A DNA stretch of 64,000 nt from Peptoniphilus duerdenii ATCC BAA-1640 (GTDB lineage: Bacteria > Bacillota > Clostridia > Tissierellales > Peptoniphilaceae). The notes under the pieces are model-generated. The model saw nothing but the letters and a program-made list of their open reading frames with translations, was not told where the DNA came from and ran no database searches. This document shows, in pieces, positions 45,429 to 55,122 of the stretch (position 1 is the first letter of the stretch; every line of letters begins with the position of its first letter). Location of the stretch: the NCBI RefSeq assembly GCF_000146345.1, contig NZ_GL397071.1, positions 1,631,904 to 1,695,903 on the forward strand, written 5' to 3'. The position numbers and the translations under genes are program-made.

Positions 45429-46679
45429 TTATTCAGCAAGTTTAGCTTTAAGTTCTTGAGTGTTCTTAATTGATTCTATTAGTGAGTCAGCTAATGCTTC
45501 CATATCGTTCTTGTTTGCGATATTTAATGAAGTATTGATTGTAACTCTTTCACCTAAAACGTCTATAAGCTTCATGTTTTCGTTTAGATAATCTTCAATT
45601 TTATCTCCTACTGTACATGCCCAAGTACCGTTTTCAATGATACCAACTGTTCTGTTTTGTAGATTTAGAGCAGCCATGTCAGCGATGAAGTTCTTCATTG
45701 GAGGATAAATTCCAAGGTTATAAGTTACAGAAGCTAAAACGATGTGTGAATATTGGAAAGCTTTAGCAATTAGGTATGATACGTGAGTTTTTGAAACGTC
45801 AAATACTTCTACTTTTGTCATTCCTTTTTGTACTAAGTCGTTAGCTAATTCTTGTGCAGCTCTTTCTGTATTTCCATACATTGAACCGTAAACAATTAGT
45901 ACACCGTAATCTTCTGGTTCATATTTAGACCATTTGTCATATTTGTCTATAATATATCCGAAATTGTTTCTCCAAACAAGTCCGTGAAGTGAACAGATAT
46001 ATTTAACTTGTGGTAGAAGTGGTCCAGCTTTTTTAAGAACATCTTGGATGAATGGTCCGTACTTACCTACGATATTAGTTAGGTATCTACGTCCTTCATC
46101 TAGCCAATCTCTATCCCAATCAACTTCGTCATTGAATAGTTTTCCATCAAGAGCCTTGAATGATCCAAATCCGTCTGCTGTGAATAGAACTCCATTATAA
46201 GTGTCGAATGACATTATAACTTCTGGCCAGTGAACCATAGGAGCTTCGATGAATGCTAGTGTATGTTTACCGAAACTTCTAGTATCGCCTTCTTTAACTA
46301 TTTCTATATTTTCATCTGGAATCTTGTATCCAATTTGTCTCATTATATCAAAAGCTTGTTCGCTTGATATAATTTTACATTTTGGATATCTTAGAAGTAC
46401 TTCTTCTATAGCTCCACAGTGGTCTGGTTCCATGTGGTGAATTAGAAGGTAATCTAGTGGTCTTCCATTAAGAACTTCTCTTACTCTTTCAAGATAGTCT
46501 CTAGCTATTGACCAGTCTACAGAGTCTACTAATACAGTCTTTTCATCTAATAGAAGATAAGAGTTGTATGAAACTCCGTCTGGTATTGGGAACATATTTT
46601 CAAATAATTCTATTCTTTTATCGTTACCGCCTACATAGTATAGGTCTTCAGCAACTTCTCTAATTTTGTACATTGACAT
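45429..46679 (-). CDS. Flavodiiron protein (rubredoxin:oxygen oxidoreductase, FprA-like)
   Basis: A two-domain enzyme reducing O2 to water and/or NO to N2O. The metallo-beta-lactamase-like domain holds the di-iron ligands His82-x-Glu84-x-Asp86 (motif HHMEPDH), His150 (MVHWPE), Asp169 (TADGFG) and His232 (LHGLVWR). The flavodoxin domain begins near 258 with the FMN loop GSMYGNTE. 416 aa is class A without an attached rubredoxin; electrons must come from a separate rubredoxin. The gene just upstream ends in a rubredoxin domain, 17 bp away and under one promoter. Confidence 0.95.
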   Translation of the reverse strand: MSMYKIREVAEDLYYVGGNDKRIELFENMFPIPDGVSYNSYLLLDEKTVLVDSVDWSIARDYLERVREVLNGRPLDYLLIHHMEPDHCGAIEEVLLRYPKCKIISSEQAFDIMRQIGYKIPDENIEIVKEGDTRSFGKHTLAFIEAPMVHWPEVIMSFDTYNGVLFTADGFGSFKALDGKLFNDEVDWDRDWLDEGRRYLTNIVGKYGPFIQDVLKKAGPLLPQVKYICSLHGLVWRNNFGYIIDKYDKWSKYEPEDYGVLIVYGSMYGNTERAAQELANDLVQKGMTKVEVFDVSKTHVSYLIAKAFQYSHIVLASVTYNLGIYPPMKNFIADMAALNLQNRTVGIIENGTWACTVGDKIEDYLNENMKLIDVLGERVTINTSLNIANKNDMEALADSLIESIKNTQELKAKLAE

Positions 46680-46696
46680 AGTAAAAAACCTCCTAA

Positions 46697-48961
46697 TTAC
46701 TTTCTATCAGCTGGGAAATCAGCTTCTATAAATTCAGATTTTTCAGTTTGACAATCTGGGCATACCCAATCATCTGGTAGTCTGTCAAATACTGTACCTG
46801 GATCAATTTCACCTTCTGGATCGCCTAGATCAGGATCATATTCATATCCACATCCTGGGCAAACATATACGCCTGCTGTTGGTGCAAGTTTTCTAGGTTT
46901 TGATCTTCTAACTTTCTTCATAGGTGGAGCTGGTTTCTTTTCTCCGGTTCCTAGTGCTTCTGCAAGTAGTGGCATGATTTCGAACATATCTCCAACTATA
47001 CCATAGTCAGCATTTTTAAATATTGGAGCTCCTGCGTTTTTATTAACTGCAACTATTGTAGATGCATCTTTAATACCCTTTAAGTGTTGGCTTGCTCCAG
47101 ATACACCTAGTGCAATATATAGGTTTCCTCTGAATTTTTGTCCTGACATACCAACGTATCTTTCAAGTGGTAATAGTTTCATGTTTTCTGCTACTGGTCT
47201 TGAAGATCCTAGAGCTGCTCCTGCTGCTTTTGCAACTTTACGAGCTAGTTCTAATCCTTTTTCATTTCCAACACCTTTACCAACTGAAACTACTCTTTCA
47301 GCATCTCCAATTGGAGTATTTATATCTATACCAACTGAGAAGTCGTATCCGTCTTTTTTAAGATTTTTTACTAATATATCAACAGCTTCTTTTGCTGTGT
47401 CAGCTTTAATTATTTCTCTTTTTCTTTCTCCAGTTATAGGTCCTTGTTTTTTTCCTGGAGCTACAGCTTTAGATCCACCGCCACGTTTAGGCATTTTTCC
47501 TATGATGTGAGAAGCTATAACAACTCTTTGAATTTCGTTAGTTCCTTCATAGATTGTAGTGATCTTAGCATCTCTGTACATTCTTTCAACGTCCATGCCC
47601 TTTAGGTATCCGTTTCCACCGTGGATTTGAAGTGCATCATTTACTACTTCTAGAGCAATATCAGATGCATACATCTTAGCCATTGCAGATTCCATACCAT
47701 AATTTTCATGGTTAGTCTTCATTTCTGCTGCAGAGTAAATCAAGAATCTTGCACAACGTAGTTTAGTTGCCATATCAGCAAGTTTAAATGAAATAGCTTG
47801 TTGTTGAGCAATTGGTCTACCAAATTGAATTCTTTCTTTTGCGTATTTAAGAGCAGCTTCATAAGCTCCTTGTGCAATACCTAGTGCTTGAGCAGCGATA
47901 CCTATACGTCCACCGTCAAGAGTTTGCATTGCGATTCTAAATCCTTGTCCTTCTTGTCCAAGTAAGTTTTCTTTTGGAACTTTAACATTGTTGAATTGAA
48001 GTTCTGCAGTTGATGATGATCTAATACCTAATTTATCGTAATGATCTCCAAATGTGAATCCTTCCCATCCTTTTTCAACAATAAATGCAGATATTCCGTG
48101 AGTACCAATTCCAGGAGTAGTTACTGCAAACACTACATAATAGTCAGCTTTAGGAGCATTTGTGATGAATATTTTATTACCATTAAGAATGTAATAATCT
48201 CCATCTAATTCTGCTACTGTTTCAGTTCCACCAGCATCAGATCCTGCTTCTGGTTCAGTAAGACCGAAAGCACCTATTTTTTCACCTTTTGCAAGTGGTA
48301 CTAAATATTTTTGTTTTTGTTCTTCTGTACCAAATGCTTCGATTGGATAAGAACCTAGTGAAGTATGAGCACTTAGTATAACTCCTACACCACCGTCAAC
48401 TCTTGAAAGTTCTTCTACAGCTATCGCATAAGAAATAGCATCCAATCCAGCTCCGCCATATTTCTTTTCATATGGTAGACCCATCCATCCGTGTTCACCC
48501 ATCATTTTAACGATTTCATCTGGGAATTCGTTGTTTTGATCAAGTGAGAATGCTATTGGCTTAACTTCTGCTTCTGCAAATTCTCTTACAGCTTTACGTA
48601 AAGCTTCATGTTGTTCTGTTGTTTTAAATAACATTGATTTACCCCCTTCATCTTTATGAGCATTTATACCTTTTTCAGTAGATTTTTCGAAAGATTTGTC
48701 AGTTTTATTATCTTTTCTTTCTTTTTCTACATTTTTGATACTGTTATTTTTCCCGTTATTAGTATTTTGAGAATTTTGATGCTCATTTTTTGTCATTTCC
48801 TTCTTGTTAGACGCTTGTTTAACATCTGCATTTTTGTCTTTAATGTCGGTCAGTTTCGTTCTTTCGTCTTTATTGTTTTCTTCTTTCGGATGCTCTTCAT
48901 TTTTAAAATTCTTTTTATTAGGCTTCCTTCTTTTAAAGATACTCAGACTACTCACCTCCAA
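46697..48961 (-). CDS. Acyl-CoA dehydrogenase / EtfA C-domain / rubredoxin fusion
   Basis: Three redox modules in one chain. Residues 1-109 are a Lys/Asn/Glu-rich disordered stretch. 112-490 is a complete acyl-CoA dehydrogenase ([11 protein letters not shown]; catalytic Glu in IYEGTNEIQ near 472). About 505-690 matches the FAD-binding C-terminal domain of electron-transfer flavoprotein alpha ([27 protein letters not shown]). 701-737 is a rubredoxin with Cys701, Cys704, Cys734 and Cys737. No EtfB is adjacent. Electrons could pass acyl-CoA to FAD to FAD to Fe, then to the flavodiiron protein encoded next. The start is uncertain: GGAGGTG near 48961 supports a non-ATG start (TTG/GTG/CTG), while GGGGG before Met110 (48634) supports a 645-residue product beginning with the dehydrogenase. 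Confidence 0.88.
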   Translation of the reverse strand: MEVSSLSIFKRRKPNKKNFKNEEHPKEENNKDERTKLTDIKDKNADVKQASNKKEMTKNEHQNSQNTNNGKNNSIKNVEKERKDNKTDKSFEKSTEKGINAHKDEGGKSMLFKTTEQHEALRKAVREFAEAEVKPIAFSLDQNNEFPDEIVKMMGEHGWMGLPYEKKYGGAGLDAISYAIAVEELSRVDGGVGVILSAHTSLGSYPIEAFGTEEQKQKYLVPLAKGEKIGAFGLTEPEAGSDAGGTETVAELDGDYYILNGNKIFITNAPKADYYVVFAVTTPGIGTHGISAFIVEKGWEGFTFGDHYDKLGIRSSSTAELQFNNVKVPKENLLGQEGQGFRIAMQTLDGGRIGIAAQALGIAQGAYEAALKYAKERIQFGRPIAQQQAISFKLADMATKLRCARFLIYSAAEMKTNHENYGMESAMAKMYASDIALEVVNDALQIHGGNGYLKGMDVERMYRDAKITTIYEGTNEIQRVVIASHIIGKMPKRGGGSKAVAPGKKQGPITGERKREIIKADTAKEAVDILVKNLKKDGYDFSVGIDINTPIGDAERVVSVGKGVGNEKGLELARKVAKAAGAALGSSRPVAENMKLLPLERYVGMSGQKFRGNLYIALGVSGASQHLKGIKDASTIVAVNKNAGAPIFKNADYGIVGDMFEIMPLLAEALGTGEKKPAPPMKKVRRSKPRKLAPTAGVYVCPGCGYEYDPDLGDPEGEIDPGTVFDRLPDDWVCPDCQTEKSEFIEADFPADRK

Positions 48962-49024
48962 ATAAAATTATAGGAAAGGTTTTCCATTCAAAGAAATAAA
49001 AAACTTGTTTCAAACTATACCTTT

Positions 49025-49053
49025 ATAGTATCCTATATCAACTTGTATGTCAA
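49025..49053 (-). promoter_or_regulatory. Consensus promoter of the dehydrogenase fusion-flavodiiron unit
   Basis: -35 TTGACA (49053-49048), 17-bp spacer, -10 TACTAT (49030-49025) on the minus strand. Expected start near 49018, about 57 nt before the longest frame at 48961 and 385 nt before the internal ATG at 48634, so the N-terminal extension is within the transcript. Confidence 0.75.
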
Positions 49054-49158
49054 TACCTTAAAAGTGGATTAAAGTATTAATTGGTATTTCATTTCTTTTT
49101 TATTTATACCCGTAGTATCAGGAAAATATCAGGATTTTTATAAGTTAAAACTTAATTA

Positions 49159-49809
49159 TTAATTATTAGATTCCTCTATACTATCAGAAATTTTTGAAAT
49201 TCCATTTCTTATGCTTACAGTTTGAGAACTATCAGAAATTTCTTTTAAATATTCATTATGTGTCACCATGATGATTTGCATATCTAGGCTCCTTGAGAGT
49301 TCTCTTAAGAATTCTCCTAGGTTAAAAATATAGTCATTACTTACATGTTTTCCTGGTTCATCCAATATTAGTGGACCTGATGATCTTCTTTTCATCTGGG
49401 TGATAAACGATATCCTAAGAGCCATAGAAACTATATCTACTACTCCTCCACCCCTAGAATCCTCTGGCTTTGTCTTTATTTCTAAATCATCATATCTATT
49501 TACTACATAAAATTCGCAGGAAGGCACCCCAGATTTTTCTTGTAATTCGATTTTAAATTCCATATCTGTTTCAAATACGTATTGTAGAAATCTTGTCACC
49601 ACTATTTCTATCTGTGATATCGCCTGTTTTCTCGCATATTCAGAAGTATTTTTTAACAAGATTTGTGTTTTATTTACGAGGTCCAAGTATTCTTCTTGAG
49701 ATTTTAAATCTTTATTTAGTTCAGAAATCCTATCTTCTAGCGACTCTTTCTTTGCCTTTTGAAGTAGAACATAATTTGAATACTCTCTTATTTTTGTATT
49801 TAGATCCAT
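49159..49809 (-). CDS. C-terminal half of a split SbcC/Rad50-like ATPase
   Basis: A 216-residue protein: coiled coil (about 10-50) followed by the distal half of an SMC/Rad50 head. Signature-like SRGGGVVDIVSMALRISF (118-135), Walker B GPLILDEPGKHVS (145-157) and switch His184 in MVTHNE. There is no Walker A, which is in the 435-residue gene upstream. The head would assemble from two polypeptides. Follows the 78-residue gene by 1 bp. Confidence 0.75.
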   Translation of the reverse strand: MDLNTKIREYSNYVLLQKAKKESLEDRISELNKDLKSQEEYLDLVNKTQILLKNTSEYARKQAISQIEIVVTRFLQYVFETDMEFKIELQEKSGVPSCEFYVVNRYDDLEIKTKPEDSRGGGVVDIVSMALRISFITQMKRRSSGPLILDEPGKHVSNDYIFNLGEFLRELSRSLDMQIIMVTHNEYLKEISDSSQTVSIRNGISKISDSIEESNN

Positions 49810-49810
49810 T

Positions 49811-50047
49811 TTAAATATCCTTAGGAAGTAGGCTGTTAGCTTCTTCTAGTAGGGAATTTATCTCTGTTTTTAGTGAATTTATTTCACTTTCTAAATTCTT
49901 TGGATCTACTCCCAAGCTTTTTACTTGTTCAAGATATTCTTTTCTGTTATTTTCTATACTTTCTAGAGCTGCTTCAGCTTTTACCTTCATAGTGCTTGCA
50001 GTATTTAATTTTTCTTTTAATTTTTTTAGTTCTTCTTCGTAATTCAT
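49811..50047 (-). CDS. Small coiled-coil protein between the Rad50-like halves
   Basis: 78 residues, almost entirely heptad-patterned and rich in Lys, Glu, Leu and Asn, predicted to be one coiled coil with a short break near VDPKN (about 45-49). It overlaps the N-half gene by 4 bp and is followed 1 bp later by the C-half gene. It may replace part of the coiled-coil arm after the zinc hook. I know no named family. Confidence 0.7.
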   Translation of the reverse strand: MNYEEELKKLKEKLNTASTMKVKAEAALESIENNRKEYLEQVKSLGVDPKNLESEINSLKTEINSLLEEANSLLPKDI

Positions 50048-51351
50048 ATTTCACCTCTTAAGTGGTCAAGTATATTCTGTCTGCTTTCATTTCCAATTTT
50101 AGAATAGCAGAATGGGCAGTAATCAAGTTTTTTATATATTTCTTCATACTTTAAAAGTATATTTTCTTTTTCCTTATCTATGGATTTTAATTGGGAGTTA
50201 ATTCTTAAAATTTCATTATTTAAATTTTTTAAATTAATGCCTATTTCTTCAAGCATGTTTAGTTTTCTATTTAAAGAATCAAGTCTTGTGTATGATTCTT
50301 TTGCTCTTTCAACGTCTGTGAAGTTTTTAATGTATATATTCCCATTGCTAATTCTTTCGTCAAAAATTTTAATTTCTTTATAATATCTATAAAATGTTTG
50401 TAAATTTCTAAATTTTTCTTCTGATTCTCTATATTTTTCTAAACTCTTATCTAGATTTACTAAATTATCTATAACTTTCTTATTCTTTTCTAGATCATCT
50501 TTACTTTTAACAAGCTTTGAATGTGCATTTTCAAGTAAATTTAATTTAAGCCCTAGATGTTCTAGTTTTTCGAATATATTTTTTGTATTCTCTAAGTCTT
50601 TAAACTTTTCTATAATAGCTTTTTGCTCTTCTATAGATTTTTTAATCTTAGAAAGACCATCGTAAAGGAAAGAAAGTTTATTTAGTTTATCTTCTTTTTC
50701 AGAGAGAGCTTTTTGAATTTCTATTAGTCTATTTAACTTTTTTTCATCTTCTTCTAAGAATGAAAATCCCTCAAGTTCTTTCTCTAGTTTTTCTTTCTCT
50801 TCCTTCTTTTCCCTTAAAATTCCATTTAATTTTAATGTATCTCTTCTTGTATTTGTAATGGCTATATCTAAGATATCTACTCCTATTAATTTCCCAATCT
50901 CCGCTGCTTTTTGACCAGGACTTAGTGATAATAAAAACGGTCCTTCAAGTTGATCTTGTATATAGAGAATTTGACTGTTTTGACCTATTGAGTCTTTAAA
51001 TATTTCTGTTTGATCGATTATTTCCTGAGGTACTTCTCCGCCAAATCCTTCATACCTTGTAACTTCGCCCAGTAGATTTTTAAATTCATATACGTTTTTA
51101 TTTCCGTTTCTAGCTCTTTTAAGTACAGTGTCGTCAGAAAATGTTATTTCAACAGATGTATCCTTTTCTCCAATTCTAACAAAGTAATCTCCCCTTGGTT
51201 CATTGTATAGAGCCCATTTTATAGCTCTTATTACCGCTGTCTTTCCGCTATCGCTTCTACCGAGGATTACATTTAAACCTTCCTCGAAATCTAAAATAGA
51301 GTCGGCATGAGATTGGAAATTTATCAAGTGAACTTTTTTTATATATTTCAT
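50044..51351 (-). CDS. N-terminal half of a split SbcC/Rad50-like ATPase ending at a zinc hook
   Basis: A 435-residue protein starting with an SMC/Rad50-type head: Walker A GRSDSGKTAVIRAIKWAL (about 32-49) and Q-loop region QILYIQDQLEGPFLL. Coiled coil runs from about 180 to 400. Cys412 and Cys415 (CPFC) form a Rad50-type zinc-hook motif, and the chain ends 20 residues later. Head halves and returning coil are on separate genes downstream. Overlaps the phosphoesterase gene by 4 bp, which supports a nuclease-ATPase complex. Confidence 0.8.
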   Translation of the reverse strand: MKYIKKVHLINFQSHADSILDFEEGLNVILGRSDSGKTAVIRAIKWALYNEPRGDYFVRIGEKDTSVEITFSDDTVLKRARNGNKNVYEFKNLLGEVTRYEGFGGEVPQEIIDQTEIFKDSIGQNSQILYIQDQLEGPFLLSLSPGQKAAEIGKLIGVDILDIAITNTRRDTLKLNGILREKKEEKEKLEKELEGFSFLEEDEKKLNRLIEIQKALSEKEDKLNKLSFLYDGLSKIKKSIEEQKAIIEKFKDLENTKNIFEKLEHLGLKLNLLENAHSKLVKSKDDLEKNKKVIDNLVNLDKSLEKYRESEEKFRNLQTFYRYYKEIKIFDERISNGNIYIKNFTDVERAKESYTRLDSLNRKLNMLEEIGINLKNLNNEILRINSQLKSIDKEKENILLKYEEIYKKLDYCPFCYSKIGNESRQNILDHLRGEI

Positions 51352-52328
51352 TTGCTTTCTAACTCAGCCTCCCCTATTCTTTTTATCGCTTCTTCTCTGA
51401 CTTTTTCCGGAAGATTATTTTCTTTTGCTATTTCCGAAATCATGTCAAATATATTTAATTTATTTAAATTTAAGTTCGAATTAACCATATCACTAAAGGC
51501 TAAATCTCTACTTCTCTTGGACTTAAAGTTTTCCATTACGCTTCTATCTAAGACTAACTCTCCGTCAAGTGCAGATTTTAAATAGATTTCTTTTAGTTTT
51601 ATTTCATCTGTTAATTCTATTATTACAACTTTTGGTTTTCTCTTTATTTCAAGCATAGAATTTGAAAGTCTTACCATGGCTCCTGGATTTATAAAGTATT
51701 TCTTATGTCCATTTTCCTCATGACAAACTGTTTTGAAACCTAGATGGTAATGTCCGCAAAGAGTAATATCTGCATCCGTTGTGTATAAATCTTCAACCGT
51801 TGTATAATCTACCGTGTTTACAAATGATTTATCGATTATAAATCCATGGGTCATATGAATTCTATAGTCGTAATCTTTCTCTTCTTCTTTTACCAGGTAT
51901 CTCTTCATATTTTCTTTAAGATCCATTCCATATTTATATGGAGTCCCGGTAAGTTTAACTACTACATCTTTTTTTAAGTAGATATCTTTCCCATTTACTA
52001 AATTTAAAACTTTTAAATCGCAAAGAAGTCCCATAACAGTCCTATTTAGCGTATCAGGATTGTGACCATATATGTCGTGGTTGCCGCTAACTATATAGAT
52101 AGGTGCAGGAGCTTCTTTAAAAATCTTAGCAAAAGTTGATACAACAGATATAGCTATATCTGGACGGTCAAAGAGATCGCCTCCATGAAGGATATAATCC
52201 ACATCCTCCATTCTTGCGATCTCCATAACTTCTTCCGTCTTCTTTACTTGTGTTTCTAAAAAGTTATCCAATCTGTTTTGAGGATTGGTACCTCTATAGT
52301 GGGTGTCAGTAAAGTAAAGAATTTTCAT
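51348..52328 (-). CDS. SbcD/Mre11-like metallophosphoesterase
   Basis: A 326-residue calcineurin-type phosphoesterase with the motifs DTHYRG (8-13), GGDLFDRPD, GNHDIYG, MTHG and GHYHLG that bind two metal ions. Pairing with the split Rad50-like ATPase points to an exo/endonuclease on DNA ends or hairpins. The ATG overlaps the recA stop by 1 base. Placement after recA links it to recombination repair. Confidence 0.85.
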   Translation of the reverse strand: MKILYFTDTHYRGTNPQNRLDNFLETQVKKTEEVMEIARMEDVDYILHGGDLFDRPDIAISVVSTFAKIFKEAPAPIYIVSGNHDIYGHNPDTLNRTVMGLLCDLKVLNLVNGKDIYLKKDVVVKLTGTPYKYGMDLKENMKRYLVKEEEKDYDYRIHMTHGFIIDKSFVNTVDYTTVEDLYTTDADITLCGHYHLGFKTVCHEENGHKKYFINPGAMVRLSNSMLEIKRKPKVVIIELTDEIKLKEIYLKSALDGELVLDRSVMENFKSKRSRDLAFSDMVNSNLNLNKLNIFDMISEIAKENNLPEKVREEAIKRIGEAELESK

Positions 52329-53395
52329 TATTCTAAGAATCCTTGATCTATATCTTCTTCTTTTACTTCTTTTGCATCCACTTCAGCTTCTTCTTTTGGT
52401 TTTAATGTTTCTCTAATTTTAGCTTCTATTTCATCTGCAATATTTTTATTTTGTTCTAGGAAGGCTTTTGCGTTTTCTCTTCCTTGACCTAATTTTTCTT
52501 CGCCATAGCTATACCATGAACCTGATTTGTCAACAAATCCATAGTCAACTCCCATATCTATTAATATTCCAGATCTGGAAATTCCTTTTCCGTACATGAT
52601 ATCGAATTCCACTTGTTTAAATGGAGGAGCGACTTTATTTTTAGCAACTTTTACTCTTACTCTGTTACCTATCATGTCGTCACCTTGTTTTAAGGTTTCA
52701 ATCTTTCTAATATCAAGCCTTACAGAAGAATAAAATCTAAGTGCACGTCCACCTGTTGTAGTTTCTGGATTTCCAAATACTACACCGATTTTTTCACGAA
52801 GTTGGTTAATAAAGATTACAGATGTTTGAGATTTATGAATAGCTCCTGTGAATTTTCTAAGAGCTTGAGACATAAGTCTTGCATGTCTTCCGACCATCGC
52901 ATCTCCCATTTCACCATCGATTTCTGCCTTCGGCGTTAAGGCTGCTACTGAGTCTATGATGATTACTGAAACTGCGTTTGATCTAATCAAGTGTTCTGCA
53001 ATTTCTAAAGCTTGTTCTCCTGAATCTGGTTGTGAAATGATAAGGTTCTTTTCATCAACCCCGAGAGCTCTAGCATATTGTGGGTCTAGTGCATGTTCAG
53101 CATCAATAAAAGCTGCTATTCCGCCCATTTTTTGAGCTTCAGCTACTATGTGAAGTGCAAGGGTTGTCTTACCAGAACTTTCTGGTCCATATATTTCTAT
53201 TATTCTTCCCTTTGGTATTCCACCAATTCCAAGTGCAACATCCAGACTTAGAGATCCCGTTGGAATAGATTCTATATCTAGCTTTGAGTTTTCACCAAGG
53301 AGCATTACTGCTCCCTTACCGAATTGTTTTTCGATCTTAGTTACCGCTGTCTCTAAGGCTTTTTGTTTTTCTTTGTTTTCTAAATTTAAATCCAT
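52328..53395 (-). CDS. recA: Recombinase RecA
   Basis: RecA forms filaments on single-stranded DNA for strand exchange and SOS signalling. Walker [10 protein letters not shown], Walker [12 protein letters not shown]1/L2 loops [17 protein letters not shown] and [18 protein letters not shown] are intact. Acidic C-terminal tail. GGAGG before ATG 53395 (MDLNLENK) defines the start; the frame opens at 53407 inside the cinA end region. No SOS box was identified nearby. Confidence 0.97.
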   Translation of the reverse strand: MDLNLENKEKQKALETAVTKIEKQFGKGAVMLLGENSKLDIESIPTGSLSLDVALGIGGIPKGRIIEIYGPESSGKTTLALHIVAEAQKMGGIAAFIDAEHALDPQYARALGVDEKNLIISQPDSGEQALEIAEHLIRSNAVSVIIIDSVAALTPKAEIDGEMGDAMVGRHARLMSQALRKFTGAIHKSQTSVIFINQLREKIGVVFGNPETTTGGRALRFYSSVRLDIRKIETLKQGDDMIGNRVRVKVAKNKVAPPFKQVEFDIMYGKGISRSGILIDMGVDYGFVDKSGSWYSYGEEKLGQGRENAKAFLEQNKNIADEIEAKIRETLKPKEEAEVDAKEVKEEDIDQGFLE

Positions 53396-53396
53396 A

Positions 53397-54602
53397 TTAA
53401 CCTCCAATTATTAAAAGTATACGTGATAATATGCTTGTGGTGGAACTATTTTGAATATTTTCTCTTGATCCACTGAAATTAAACGACAAATCTTCTATCT
53501 CATCTCTATATTTAATAGAGGAATAAACCGTTCCTACATCTTTTACACTCGGTACAGGACCTGCTTCTCCAGTTACGGAGACTACAATGTCTGCTCCCGT
53601 AATCTTTTCTAGTGCTTCGACCATACTTCTTGCAGTTTCCTTACTAACTACAGAGTATTTTTCTATTATATCTTTATCTACGCCAAGTTTTATCTTCGCT
53701 TCGTTAGAATATGTTACATAAGATTCTTTTAAGACATTTGAACTACCAGGAACAGAAGTGATGCTTGAAGCGAGTCTACCTCCTGTTATGCTTTCCATAA
53801 AAGAAATCTTTAAACCCTTTTCGATGAGCCTTTTAACTATGGCTTCTTCTAATGAGTTTTCTTCAAATGTAAATCCCTTAAATTCATTTTTTATAAGACT
53901 CATGCAAGTCTCAAACTTCGTTTTGTCTTTTGAATATGAGATTGCGTCAATCTCTGTGAATGCGCCTTTCGCATAGGTATTAACTGTTATATCTCCATCT
54001 ATTCCAAGCTTTCTAAGTCTTACCTCTATAGGTGATTCTCCTAATGCGTGTACATTTATTTTTTCTGAATAGAAGACTTCCTTTTCTAAATATTTATCGA
54101 AATATTCATCCACTAAGAAATGAAATTCTCTAGGTGGTCCAGGTAATAAATAGTATTTTATACCATTTTCTTCTAATATTTCACCTGGCGCTATGCCGAC
54201 TAAATTATTTAAAACTGTAGAATTTTCTAGCACCATTATCTGTTTTTTAGAAGATTTAGTAAGTTTTCTATTTCTACCTTTATAATATTTTTCTAAGTTT
54301 AATAGACTTTCTTTATGTTCGATTAAATTTCTTCCCAAGTATTTTGCAAGTATTTCCTTGGTTAAATCATCTTCAGTAGGTCCAAGACCTCCTATTAAAA
54401 ATATATGGCTTGCTCTTTTAGATGCAACTTTTATCGCTTCTGTTACATCAAATTCATTATCACCTATATTTGTTTGGTACTTGATTATATATCCTCTATC
54501 AAATAAATATTTCGCTAAATATGCACCGTTTGTGTTAACAGTAAATCCTCTTAAGACTTCATCTCCAACGGAAATAATTTCTACAATATTAGATGTTTTC
54601 AA
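53397..54602 (-). CDS. cinA: CinA family protein
   Basis: 401 residues: N-terminal molybdopterin-binding-like domain ([29 protein letters not shown]) and C-terminal nicotinamide-nucleotide amidase-like domain ([26 protein letters not shown]). CinA proteins hydrolyse NMN or ADP-ribose and in competent bacteria associate with RecA, consistent with the cinA-recA order here. Starts at TTG 54602 inside the end of pgsA, with GAGG nine bases upstream. Confidence 0.92.
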   Translation of the reverse strand: MKTSNIVEIISVGDEVLRGFTVNTNGAYLAKYLFDRGYIIKYQTNIGDNEFDVTEAIKVASKRASHIFLIGGLGPTEDDLTKEILAKYLGRNLIEHKESLLNLEKYYKGRNRKLTKSSKKQIMVLENSTVLNNLVGIAPGEILEENGIKYYLLPGPPREFHFLVDEYFDKYLEKEVFYSEKINVHALGESPIEVRLRKLGIDGDITVNTYAKGAFTEIDAISYSKDKTKFETCMSLIKNEFKGFTFEENSLEEAIVKRLIEKGLKISFMESITGGRLASSITSVPGSSNVLKESYVTYSNEAKIKLGVDKDIIEKYSVVSKETARSMVEALEKITGADIVVSVTGEAGPVPSVKDVGTVYSSIKYRDEIEDLSFNFSGSRENIQNSSTTSILSRILLIIGG

Positions 54603-55122
54603 GATCTAGTACCTCTTTATTCCTTACAATATAATCTACTCCTGATAGAATCGTAAAGAATACTGAAATATAATAAAGTATTATTCCTATTTTAACTAAT
54701 GGAGTGTAATTTAAAAGAATAAGAATGATTCCAACCATTTGAGTTGCTGTCTTTATCTTTCCGAGAGGTCCTGCTGCGATTGTTATATTTTCAGATGCAG
54801 CTATTACTCTAAATCCTGTAATTGCAAATTCTCTAGCAATTATTACTATTACAGTCCATCCTGGGATGATTCCAAGTTCCGAAAGAAGTATTATAGCACT
54901 TGCTACTAGAATTTTATCTGCCAATGGATCTGCAAACTTACCAAAAGTAGTTACAAGTCCATTCTTTCTTGCTAAATATCCGTCTAAAAAATCTGTAAAC
55001 GATGCAGCTACAAATATAATTGTAGCTATCATTCTGTAATTATCTCCTGGAAGATACATAAATAGTACAAACACTGGTACCAGTATCATTCTCATAAAAG
55101 TCAATTTATTTGCTATGTTCAT
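54589..55122 (-). CDS. pgsA: CDP-diacylglycerol-glycerol-3-phosphate phosphatidyltransferase
   Basis: PgsA makes phosphatidylglycerol phosphate. 177 aa with several membrane helices and the CDP-alcohol phosphotransferase motif DFLDGYLARKNGLVTTFGKF then ADPLADK. Sits between rimO and cinA, a common Bacillota order. ATG overlaps the end of rimO by 17 bp. Confidence 0.95.
   Translation of the reverse strand: MNIANKLTFMRMILVPVFVLFMYLPGDNYRMIATIIFVAASFTDFLDGYLARKNGLVTTFGKFADPLADKILVASAIILLSELGIIPGWTVIVIIAREFAITGFRVIAASENITIAAGPLGKIKTATQMVGIILILLNYTPLVKIGIILYYISVFFTILSGVDYIVRNKEVLDLENI

Noticed and set aside
48656-48973. Very hydrophobic plus-strand frame (105 codons) resembling a membrane protein.
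   Set aside because: It is the complement of a Lys/Asn/Glu-rich coding stretch, which always reads as Phe/Leu/Ile. No ribosome site.
49811-51351. Split SbcC as a sequencing error or pseudogene.
   Set aside because: Each part has its own start, overlaps of 4 bp or 1-bp spacing and intact motifs; a single frameshift would not create the separate 78-codon gene. Kept as a finding, with re-sequencing named as a check.
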